Assembly (NCBI GenBank): GCA_028279945.1
Contig: JANQMT010000032.1
Coordinates: 1 to 15,251, forward strand
Direction of reading: 5' to 3'
DNA length: 15,251 nucleotides
From: JAKSCF01 sp028279945
GTDB taxonomy: Bacteria; Bacillota; Clostridia; Peptostreptococcales; JAAYPU01
Part shown: positions 6,775 to 13,058 of the stretch, one piece after another
Position numbering within the stretch: position 1 is the stretch's first letter
Layout: each line of letters begins with the position of its first letter
The notes under the pieces: model-generated
What the model saw: the letters and a program-made list of their open reading frames with translations, nothing else
The model's database searches: none
Told to the model about the DNA's origin: nothing
Translations under genes and position numbers: made by a program

Positions 6775-6789
6775 ATATTTCAGAAAACT
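6775..6789 (-). promoter_or_regulatory. CodY-like box just upstream of the -10 element
   Basis: The plus strand reads ATATTTCAGAAAACT, 12 of 15 matches to AATTTTCWGAAAATT. The box abuts the extended -10 element, so a bound repressor would block RNA polymerase. Together with the box at 6712-6726 it suggests CodY control of the activator. Confidence 0.4.
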
Positions 6790-6844
6790 CAGAAAAAAAG
6801 TGCTTTCCTTATATTTACACGCCGGTTAAAAGGCCTAACCTTAT

Positions 6845-7546
6845 TTATCTCTCATCAGCTATATAAGTTCTTTTCTTGGTATTCCGTTTTTTAATTGCTG
6901 AAGGTCTCATAATTAGAAACGTTAATAAAACGATCATTCCTAAAAACAACAGAATATTTTGTACATTTAAATATTCTTCCGGTATTGTCACATATAGCTT
7001 TGTTAATCCAAAAAACATGAATACCGTAGCCGCAATTATTTTTAATAAAAAAGTATGTACTTTATTTCCTAATTTTTTACCAACCAGAATACCTATTACG
7101 CCTGTCACCATCATTCCTAAAACAGTTCCTCCTAATACGACAAGGATATTGTTGGCATCTGTTGCTAATGTTATTGCCGTCAGTTGAGTTTTATCTCCTA
7201 ATTCTCCGATAAAAAAAACGGTTGCAACTGTACAAACAGGACCAAAAGAACATTTTAGCTTTTGATTTTCATCATCTTCTTCATCACTTTTTAACGACCA
7301 AAGCGCAAAGCCTACAAAAGCTAAGCCAGCAATCATTTTAACCGTATCCACGGGAATTAGAGATGAAATATAACATCCTAGACATACAGCTAATCCATGA
7401 TTGATTAATATCCCAATGAATATTCCCAATAAAACTTTTTTTACCGGATATTTTGTTGCAAAAGCCATTGCTAACAATTGGGTCTTGTCCCCCATTTCAG
7501 CAATGAAAATAAGTATAAAAGCATTTAACAATTCTTGAAACATCAT
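6845..7546 (-). CDS. GDT1/TMEM165 (UPF0016) family Mn2+ exporter
   Basis: This 233-residue membrane protein is built from two homologous halves of about three helices each. Each half carries the family signature ExGDKTQ: EMGDKTQ at residues 17-23 and ELGDKTQ at 115-121. The acidic DEEDDE linker (88-93) between the halves is also typical. Bacterial members export Mn2+ across the cytoplasmic membrane and protect against manganese excess; eukaryotic homologues transport Mn2+/Ca2+. Direct support comes from the yybP-ykoY Mn2+ riboswitch immediately upstream. Two adjacent ATG codons (7546 and 7543) could serve as start. The ribosome binding site GGAGG (complement of 7551-7555) is four and seven bases from them, so the second is better spaced. 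The gene is transcribed alone; only a weak hairpin follows it. Confidence 0.92.
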   Translation of the reverse strand: MMFQELLNAFILIFIAEMGDKTQLLAMAFATKYPVKKVLLGIFIGILINHGLAVCLGCYISSLIPVDTVKMIAGLAFVGFALWSLKSDEEDDENQKLKCSFGPVCTVATVFFIGELGDKTQLTAITLATDANNILVVLGGTVLGMMVTGVIGILVGKKLGNKVHTFLLKIIAATVFMFFGLTKLYVTIPEEYLNVQNILLFLGMIVLLTFLIMRPSAIKKRNTKKRTYIADER

Positions 7547-7590
7547 TATTCCTCCTTAAACAGTTTAATTTATCAATTGGTTGAAAATAT

Positions 7591-7654
7591 AAAAAAAACG
7601 AGACAATCAGATTAGTAAACCTTTTTAAAAAGATTTACTAATCTAAAAGTCTCG
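7591..7654 (-). terminator. Riboswitch-controlled intrinsic terminator
   Basis: A long hairpin is present: CGAGAC (7599-7604) pairs with GTCTCG (7649-7654), AGATTAGTAAA (7609-7619) with TTTACTAATCT (7634-7644), and CTTTTT with AAAAAG at the tip. Eight T residues follow in the transcript (complement of 7591-7598). The GAGAC on its 5' arm is part of the conserved riboswitch core, so folding of the terminator and of the Mn2+-bound aptamer exclude each other. This makes it a transcriptional switch that is on when Mn2+ is high. Confidence 0.9.
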
Positions 7655-7743
7655 CTTCTTTAAGTCATTCTTAAAGCAAATAAAACCAGGATTTCTCCAT
7701 TATGTTGACTTTATTTATGGCTTAGCCACAGCTACTCCCTTTT
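7645..7743 (-). ncRNA. yybP-ykoY (Mn2+) riboswitch aptamer
   Basis: The minus strand carries the conserved AAAAGGGAGTAGC at the 5' side (7743-7731) and GCGAGACTTTT at the 3' side (7655-7645), with AAAAG/CTTTT forming P1. Between them are a TGGCT/AGCCA hairpin, an AATAAA/TTTATT stem preceding and following a GTCAACAT internal loop, and a CTTTAAG/CTTAAAG hairpin. This is the three-way-junction layout of the yybP-ykoY class, which senses Mn2+ and typically controls Mn2+ efflux genes. The exporter gene directly downstream agrees. Confidence 0.92.
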
Positions 7744-7769
7744 AGAAATCACTTATAAATTAACACATT

Positions 7770-7775
7770 ATTATA
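7770..7775 (-). promoter_or_regulatory. Probable -10 element of the riboswitch-exporter transcript
   Basis: A perfect TATAAT on the minus strand lies about 27 bases before the aptamer. The -35 region is less clear: TATTGG is at the 17-base spacing and TTGGAT at 15. It is a plausible housekeeping promoter. Confidence 0.45.
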
Positions 7776-7836
7776 GAAAAGTCAATATTTATCCAATATT
7801 ACTTCAGACTGTACAAAGTACTTGCATTCAATTGGT

Positions 7837-8634
7837 TTAAATCCCAAGCACATCTTTAAAGGTGTAATACCCAGGCTTTTTCTTATATAGATATGCTGCT
7901 GCTTCACAAGCACCTTGAGCATAACACTCCCAATTATGTGCATGATGTGTAATCTCTAACCTTTCTCCTAACAATCCAAATATGACTGTATGGCTGCTTG
8001 AAATATCTCCCGACCGAATGGAATGATATCCAATACTTCCTTCTTCTCTTTGGCCCGGTCCTTCTCTTCCAAATACAGCAAGTTGTTTCCATTCTTTTTC
8101 CAGCGCCTTTGCGATAGCATATCCCATCTCCTTTGAGGTTCCGCTTGGGGCATCTTTTTTGTATCGATCATGCATCTCAATGATTTCAATATCCGCTCTA
8201 TCCCCTACTGCTTTAGCCGTTATTTCTAAAAGGCTGTACATAAGATTAACCAATCGTGAAGTATTAGCGGCAAACAAAAATGGAATGGATTCTGATACTT
8301 CCTTGATTCGTTTAAATTGTTCTTCTGAAAATCCTGTTGTCCCACATACGACAGCTTTCTTATATTTTTTTGCCAATTCCATTACTTTAACAGAATACTG
8401 TACCGTTGTATAGTCAATAATCACATCACAGTTTTCTATTACTCTTTCTATATCATCCACTACTAAAGCGTTAACTTCTTTACCTAATCGTGTCGCAATT
8501 CCTATATCTGATCCTGTATATTTTCTCCCTTTTGGAGAAACACCTGCTAAGATGGTCATATCACTTCTTTTCTCGGCTGCAGCAGTAATTAATTTCCCCA
8601 TTTTACCGGTTGGACCTGTAATGATGATATTCAT
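7837..8634 (-). CDS. dapB: 4-hydroxy-tetrahydrodipicolinate reductase (DapB), divergent form
   Basis: This 265-residue protein has the normal length for DapB, which reduces 4-hydroxy-tetrahydrodipicolinate with NAD(P)H in lysine, peptidoglycan and dipicolinate synthesis. The Rossmann motif GPTGKMG is at residues 7-13, CGTTGFS at 97-103, the substrate loop KKDAPSGTS at 159-167, and GYYTFKDVLGI closes the protein. By eye against E. coli DapB, H155 and K159 correspond to catalytic H159 and K163, but the second histidine (H160) is aspartate 156. The usual NxSxGVN and SR...FA segments read NTSRLVN and NWECYA. It stands alone, without other dap genes, and may be a paralogue with altered substrate or cofactor use. 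The start has AGAGGTG five bases upstream. A TTGACG -35 with a poor -10 (GAATAT) at 17-base spacing lies at 8699-8727. Confidence 0.88.
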   Translation of the reverse strand: MNIIITGPTGKMGKLITAAAEKRSDMTILAGVSPKGRKYTGSDIGIATRLGKEVNALVVDDIERVIENCDVIIDYTTVQYSVKVMELAKKYKKAVVCGTTGFSEEQFKRIKEVSESIPFLFAANTSRLVNLMYSLLEITAKAVGDRADIEIIEMHDRYKKDAPSGTSKEMGYAIAKALEKEWKQLAVFGREGPGQREEGSIGYHSIRSGDISSSHTVIFGLLGERLEITHHAHNWECYAQGACEAAAYLYKKKPGYYTFKDVLGI

Positions 8635-9017
8635 ACGTTCACCTCTTACTTAATACTATTTAAATATATACCAAAACACCTATACTTTAATATACCATAT
8701 ATTCTCACTTTACAGTAATACCGTCAAAATATATTGCAAAAATATTTAATAACTCTACATTTATAAATGCAACCCTTTTATTTTATCTATTTCTAATAAG
8801 TATTTCCATTATGCAATAAATTTAAAGATGTTCTATTGGAAAAAAATTTGCTCCCCAGAAATAATGTTTACTGTAAAATAGATTTTGAGATGGTTAAAAA
8901 CAAGGGAATTATAGGAAGAATGCTGCTTATTAACTTAATAATTGGGTTAAACTATTTGTATATATTTATAGATTTTTAAATTTAGCAATGTCAATTCTAA
9001 TGGTTTTGGAGGAATGG
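8635..9017. other. Divergent intergenic region between dapB and gerB-type gene
   Basis: This is 383 bases of very AT-rich DNA with no coding frame that looks real. On the dapB side a possible promoter is TTGACG (complement of 8722-8727), 17 bases, then GAATAT. The sequence TTACTGTAAA occurs once in that spacer (minus strand, near 8709-8719) and again on the plus strand at 8868-8877. No lysine riboswitch, T-box or clear sporulation-sigma promoter was recognised. Confidence 0.5.
9008..9012 (+). promoter_or_regulatory. Ribosome binding site fixing the left gerB-type start
   Basis: GGAGG lies five bases before the ATG at 9018. An in-frame ATG at 8988 would place this site inside the gene and adds ten residues not matched in the paralogue, so 9018 is preferred. 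Confidence 0.85.
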
Positions 9018-10100
9018 ATGAATAACGAAGTTATCTCTGAAAAGCAAGCAATCTTCCTAGTAGCCCTATTTGTTGTAGCCGAAACGTTTGTTCTAACACG
9101 TGGCATGGAAGCCAAACAAGATTTTTGGCTGGCTATTATTTTGGGTATGGTTATTTCAGTGCCTTTCATGTTAATGTTTTCAAGATTACACAAAATATAT
9201 CCTGAGAAAGATTTATTTGATATCAATGAGTCTATTTTTGGAATAGTTTTAGGCAAGATACTTAGTTTTTTATTAATTATTTATGTTGCGACCAATATGT
9301 TGTCCGTTATGAGTGTATTTAATAATTTTATTATTACTGCAGCTCTTGTTGAGACGCCTAAGTTATTGACCTATATAGTTTTAACCATATTGTGCATATA
9401 TGGAATAAAAGCCGGTATTGAAGTCATGGCAAGATGGACTGAGTTTTTTTTTCCTATCATCATTACATTTTTATTTTTAGGCACAATATTATTAATTCCT
9501 AACATGAATATAAAAAATCTTTTCCCAATTTTAAACCAGGGCTTTAGACCTGTTGTTGAAGGCGGTATATTAACCTTTTTATTTCCTCTGTCAGAAACGA
9601 TTGCCTTTGTAATGATTTTCACAAACTCAAAAAAAAATATATCTTTCACAAAAATATATCTATATGGGTCCATACTGGGTGGAAGTTTAATACTTATACT
9701 TGTATTAACTGAAGTTTTGGTCATGGGGGTTGATAAAACTTTGATGTATTATTTTCCGGGTTATCAAACCTTCACCCGACTATCTATTGGGGGAGAAGCT
9801 GCAAGATTAGAGATATTATCCGGGGCAACCTTTATATTAGGCGGGTTTTTAAAGATAAGTGTTTTACTGCTTGCAGTTAGCAGGGGTTTTGCAAAAATAT
9901 TTAATTTTGATAACTATAGATTTATAGCAACCCCAACGGGATTACTTATTGCTACCGTATCCTACTATTTCTATGAAAGTACAATATTTATGTTTGAGTG
10001 GATTTCCGATTTTTGGGGGTACTTTGCATTTCCTTTTCAGTTTATAGCACCCATTATCATTTATATTGTTGCAGAAATTAAGATGAAGCTAATCAACTAA
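9018..10100 (+). CDS. Spore germinant receptor permease subunit (GerAB/GerKB family)
   Basis: This 360-residue integral membrane protein has about ten helices and the usual length of GerAB-type B subunits, APC-superfamily proteins of the spore inner membrane that bind the germinant. It opens with NNEVISEKQAIFLVALF, the family's typical 'ISxxQ' start. ARWTEFFFPIII in the middle, EGGILTFLFPLSETIAFVMIF and AAFPFQF-like C-terminal sequence (GYFAFPFQFIAPIIIYIVAE) are also typical. It is clearly paralogous to the product at 10435-11544. No A (GerAA) or C (GerAC lipoprotein) subunit gene adjoins it, so it must partner with subunits encoded elsewhere or be a non-receptor homologue. It is the only gene on the plus strand here. 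Its stop is eight bases from the stop of the convergent small gene, with no terminator between. Confidence 0.9.
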   Translation: MNNEVISEKQAIFLVALFVVAETFVLTRGMEAKQDFWLAIILGMVISVPFMLMFSRLHKIYPEKDLFDINESIFGIVLGKILSFLLIIYVATNMLSVMSVFNNFIITAALVETPKLLTYIVLTILCIYGIKAGIEVMARWTEFFFPIIITFLFLGTILLIPNMNIKNLFPILNQGFRPVVEGGILTFLFPLSETIAFVMIFTNSKKNISFTKIYLYGSILGGSLILILVLTEVLVMGVDKTLMYYFPGYQTFTRLSIGGEAARLEILSGATFILGGFLKISVLLLAVSRGFAKIFNFDNYRFIATPTGLLIATVSYYFYESTIFMFEWISDFWGYFAFPFQFIAPIIIYIVAEIKMKLIN

Positions 10101-10108
10101 TCCCAACT

Positions 10109-10324
10109 TTATTCTTGCTTTCCAATGATCGCTTCAACAGCTTTTTGAATATAATCTGCTGGGCTTGGAATATCCACACCTAAACTTAATAATAGACTTA
10201 AGATAAATGCAGCACCAAATAGAAAGCTATACAAAATCAATTCTTTTTTCTGATTGTTCTTTATAAGCGGCACAATCTCAATGATACCTATCAAAATATA
10301 AACTAAAATAACCAACACAAACAT
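10109..10324 (-). CDS. Small two-helix membrane protein, possible germinant receptor D subunit
   Basis: This encodes 71 residues. A hydrophobic helix (VLVILVYILIGIIEIVPLI) is followed by a charged NNQKKE turn, a second helix (ILYSFLFGAAFILSLLLSLG) and a short C-terminal tail PSPADYIQKAVEAIIG. Small two-helix proteins encoded beside gerA-type operons are known in Bacillus as D subunits that modulate receptor function. Size, topology and position directly downstream of a B-subunit gene fit that description, but I recognise no decisive motif. AGGTG lies about nine bases before the ATG, overlapping the end of the upstream open stretch. It is convergent with the plus-strand gerB-type gene and probably co-transcribed with the one at 10435-11544. 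Confidence 0.7.
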   Translation of the reverse strand: MFVLVILVYILIGIIEIVPLIKNNQKKELILYSFLFGAAFILSLLLSLGVDIPSPADYIQKAVEAIIGKQE

Positions 10325-10327
10325 TCT

Positions 10328-10434
10328 CTATTCACCTACTTCAATAGTCTCAGATCTTATAGCACTCCTTTGAAGAAAGTCTAAAAGACCTACTAGTTTA
10401 TCCTTATTTTTTTCAATTTCTTCACTGATAATAA
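10328..10434 (-). pseudogene. Possible gene remnant between gerB-type gene and small membrane gene
   Basis: A frame open across this gap encodes SEEIEKNKDKLVGLLDFLQR and continues to SETIEVGE before TAG at 10330-10328. The frame stays open upstream into the 3' end of the gerB-type gene (which uses another frame) but contains no ATG, GTG or TTG. The composition is protein-like (alternating charged and hydrophobic residues, good helix). The stop overlaps the next gene's ribosome binding site, as real operon genes do. It may be the 3' remnant of a deleted gene, or chance. No family was recognised. Confidence 0.3.
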
Positions 10435-11544
10435 CTATTTTTGCATGGAACGATTGACGGCCTTTATTTTCTTTGTCTTTATTTCAGCAGCAATCCATAT
10501 CATAATTGGTAAAATTACCTGAAATGGTAGTGAAAAGGTGGTCCATATTTCCTCAGTCCATGCGAATAAATGCATCATGCTACTTGTTACAAAAAGTGAA
10601 CCATTAATCATGAGTAAAGTAATGGGTATTACAATCAATCTATAATCACCACAATTACATAATTTAGAAACCCCATTCGTAATCGCTAACAAACATATAC
10701 TTAATTTAACAAATCCTCCTATTACGTAGGCAGCTGCCGGTATTATCTCCATTCTTTGAATAAAATCACCAATATTTATTCTTGAAACAGCTTTATATGC
10801 AGGAAAATATGTTTTAGTATATTCATCCGTTCCTAAAACCAAAAACTCACTGAAAGAAGTTATGAATAATATTAGACCTGCAATTAACAAAGCGTTGATG
10901 TAAATCTTATTGGGAGAATTCCCAGTTTTGGACGGAGTAAAAATCATAATAAATATAACGGATTCCGATAAAGGAAACCCAATGGTATAAATCGCACCTT
11001 CTATAGTTGGTTTTATACCTTCATTGAATATGGGACGAAGATTGTTTATTTCCATTTTAGGAATCATAAATATTACCCCGATAGCTATAATACAGACAAA
11101 TAGAATTAAAAACAAAGACGCAAACCTGCCCATTACTTCAATACCTTCTTTTACTACCCAAGCACATAGCAGCATAATGGCTATGGCAGGTATTACTTTC
11201 GGTGATCCGGTTATAGAAGCAGTCGTAACAAAGTATGAGAAAATATCAGTAACTAATACGGTATTCATACTGGTATAGAAAACAAATAATAAAATCAATA
11301 CTTTCCCTAAATATTTGCCGCCTATGGATTCAATCATATCAAAGAAATTTTTTTTGGGAAAAAGGACATGCAGCCTTGCAAATATTAATAGAATTGGAAT
11401 GCAAATTGCTACAGCTAATATAATAGACAGCCAAAAATCCTTTTTAGCCTGTGTTGCTACTGCCATTACAATTTTATCGGCTGTCATAATAAAAACTAAT
11501 AATGCTATTGCCTGTTTATCTGAAATAATTTCATTTCTTTTCAT
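10435..11544 (-). CDS. Spore germinant receptor permease subunit (GerAB/GerKB family), second copy
   Basis: This 369-residue multi-spanning membrane protein, with about ten helices, is homologous to the product of the plus-strand gene at 9018-10100. Both share the IIS-D/E-KQAI start, the K-x-DFWLxII segment after helix 1, the FxRLHxxxPxKxxFDxxESI loop, GIEVM-R, the IPxMxIxNLxPIxxxGxxPxxEG segment and FPLSE. It ends with a charged tail (KTKKIKAVNRSMQK). The ATG has GGAGGAG three bases upstream. It would sit in the spore inner membrane as the ligand-binding B subunit, and is followed by the small D-subunit-like gene. A and C subunit genes are absent from both flanks. A TATAAT on the minus strand near 11585 could belong to a vegetative promoter; a forespore (sigma-G) promoter was not evident. 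Confidence 0.92.
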   Translation of the reverse strand: MKRNEIISDKQAIALLVFIMTADKIVMAVATQAKKDFWLSIILAVAICIPILLIFARLHVLFPKKNFFDMIESIGGKYLGKVLILLFVFYTSMNTVLVTDIFSYFVTTASITGSPKVIPAIAIMLLCAWVVKEGIEVMGRFASLFLILFVCIIAIGVIFMIPKMEINNLRPIFNEGIKPTIEGAIYTIGFPLSESVIFIMIFTPSKTGNSPNKIYINALLIAGLILFITSFSEFLVLGTDEYTKTYFPAYKAVSRINIGDFIQRMEIIPAAAYVIGGFVKLSICLLAITNGVSKLCNCGDYRLIVIPITLLMINGSLFVTSSMMHLFAWTEEIWTTFSLPFQVILPIMIWIAAEIKTKKIKAVNRSMQK

Positions 11545-11640
11545 TTACTCCTCCAGATATAACCATTTCAACCATTTACGCTAAATTATAGTTTTCCCAT
11601 ATTGACTAACTTTATCAAATAACTTTCTTAGAATATTAAC

Positions 11641-11680
11641 AAAAAAAAACATCATCATTTCCTCTTTGGAAATGATGATG
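11641..11680 (-). terminator. Intrinsic terminator after the glycosylase gene
   Basis: CATCATCATTTCC at 11650-11662 pairs perfectly with GGAAATGATGATG at 11668-11680 across a five-base loop. The transcript continues with nine T residues (complement of 11641-11649). It ends the recQ-gloA-glycosylase block 21 bases after the last stop codon. Confidence 0.93.
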
Positions 11681-11701
11681 GACTTCTTAATGTCATTATG
11701 A

Positions 11702-12532
11702 TTATTTTTCCGGCTGACATGCCTCACAATAATAAATACTACCCCCTAAAAAAGCTTTTTTTACAAGATTACCGCCGCAGATGCTGCAAGGTTCTTTAAC
11801 GGTTTTTGAGCTTAGTATGGTCTTGTACTCTCCCGGGTCTCTAAATAAGTCTTTTTCTGTATCTCTCCCACCATTTATCGTCATTTCATGCAATGTTTTT
11901 TTAATAGAATCATAAATCTGTTGTATTTCTTGATGGGTTAGTGTTTCTACTTTTCTTTTGGGATGTATCTTAGCATTAATGAGTATGTCCTGTAATACGC
12001 CATTTCCTAAACCTGGTATTCGCTGTTCTGTAGCCAGCAGCGCTTTTACGCTTTTATTTTGAATATTTTCATCCGATACAATTTGTTGAAAATATTCAAA
12101 AGAAAAATCATTTGATAAAGGATTTGGCTTTTCTTTAGCCACTTTGTAATATATATTATCATATTCGCCTTCTTCAAAGCAGCATAATCCGCCATACATT
12201 TGAACAGAGGCTGTCAAAACTGATTCATCTTCAAAAGCTATTAACAATTGATGCTTTTCAGGCTGCTTTTCCCCTTTAATAAAATACCTTAATGCAACGC
12301 CCTCACTAAAGACTAATTTGGTCTTTCCAAAGCTGACTTCAACATGTCCCCCAAATGCATCAGCATTTTCTATGGTTTTGCCCATTAATCGATGAATGTA
12401 CTGGCAAGGCTCGCCAAAAAACCATGCAAATTTATGAGGGGACTGATTTGCAATAGCATCCTCAACTTTTTTTCCTTTCAATGTTTCATTAATCTGCTTG
12501 GATAAAACAATGGCTTCCGGTATCTCAATCAT
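11702..12532 (-). CDS. Fpg/Nei-family DNA glycosylase-like protein with Ile in place of catalytic Pro2
   Basis: This 276-residue protein has the Fpg/Nei (MutM) layout: an N-terminal catalytic domain, an H2TH DNA-binding motif (PGLGNGVLQDILINAKIHPKR, around 168-188), and a C-terminal four-cysteine zinc finger (C249, C252, C269, C272) ending in CQPEK. Family enzymes excise oxidised bases and nick the DNA at the lesion. The start reads MIEIPEA where Fpg has MPELPE, so the secondary-amine nucleophile Pro2 is isoleucine, although Glu3 and the PE at 5-6 are kept. In the zinc-finger turn the DNA-contacting arginine (QRATFYC in E. coli Fpg) aligns with glycine (GGSIYYC). Lesion chemistry may therefore differ. 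The start is well supported by AAGGAGG about nine bases upstream. It follows gloA and recQ and precedes a strong terminator. It is not assigned mutM because of these changes. Confidence 0.85.
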   Translation of the reverse strand: MIEIPEAIVLSKQINETLKGKKVEDAIANQSPHKFAWFFGEPCQYIHRLMGKTIENADAFGGHVEVSFGKTKLVFSEGVALRYFIKGEKQPEKHQLLIAFEDESVLTASVQMYGGLCCFEEGEYDNIYYKVAKEKPNPLSNDFSFEYFQQIVSDENIQNKSVKALLATEQRIPGLGNGVLQDILINAKIHPKRKVETLTHQEIQQIYDSIKKTLHEMTINGGRDTEKDLFRDPGEYKTILSSKTVKEPCSICGGNLVKKAFLGGSIYYCEACQPEK

Positions 12533-12624
12533 ATGCCAAGCCTCCTTATACCAATTTTATCTTTAACTCAATAACACTATGGTAATACATCTAATATGAC
12601 AACAGTATGTCACATAAACAGTAC

Positions 12625-13005
12625 TCACTTATTGTTTTTCTTTTGAGGTAAGATTTCTAACCAATACCCGTCAGGGTCACTAATAAAATATAATCCCATG
12701 TCTAAATTTTCATAGCATATACATCCCATTTCTTTATGCAGCTTGTAAGCTTCCTCATAATTATCGGTTCTGAAAGCGATATGTGATTCATTATCCCCTA
12801 GATTATACGGTCCTTCCTTATCTCTCAACCAAGTCAATTCTATTTGATGCCCTGTAACGCCGTCTCCTATGAATACTAGAATAAAGCTTCCATCCGAAGC
12901 TTCTTTTCTTCTTTCTTCTTTTAAGCCTAAAGCTTTGTTATAAAACTCAATAGAAGCTTCTAAGTCTGAAACATTAATATTGTTGTGGACAATTGTAAAT
13001 TTCAT
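12625..13005 (-). CDS. gloA: Glyoxalase I (lactoylglutathione lyase family)
   Basis: This 126-residue vicinal-oxygen-chelate protein is made of two beta-alpha-beta-beta-beta repeats. All four metal ligands of the Ni/Co-type glyoxalase I can be placed: H7 (IVHNNINV), E56 (HQIELTW), H75 (ESHIAFRTD) and E117 (DPDGYWLEILP). The DKEGPYNLG segment between them resembles the E. coli enzyme's DKYELG. The family isomerises the hemithioacetal of methylglyoxal with glutathione or another thiol in the cytoplasm. Clostridia often lack glutathione, so the cosubstrate may be a different low-molecular-weight thiol, and another VOC-fold reaction cannot be excluded. GGAGG lies seven bases before the ATG. It starts 53 bases after the recQ stop, with no terminator between, so co-transcription is likely. 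Confidence 0.85.
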   Translation of the reverse strand: MKFTIVHNNINVSDLEASIEFYNKALGLKEERRKEASDGSFILVFIGDGVTGHQIELTWLRDKEGPYNLGDNESHIAFRTDNYEEAYKLHKEMGCICYENLDMGLYFISDPDGYWLEILPQKKNNK

Positions 13006-13058
13006 GGTTATACCTCCAAATACTTTATTTTTTTACTAGCATATTCAATGATATAAAA

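Noticed and set aside
6824..6840. GGTTA/TAACC hairpin after the GDT1-type gene as a terminator
   Set aside because: The stem is only five base pairs and no T-run follows in the transcribed direction.
8635..8987. Lysine riboswitch or T-box upstream of dapB
   Set aside because: None of the conserved core sequences or a terminator/antiterminator pair could be found.
12575..12620. TGACA-N6-TGTCA between gloA and the glycosylase gene as a regulatory hairpin
   Set aside because: The five-base stem is too short to stand out in AT-rich DNA and has no associated signal.
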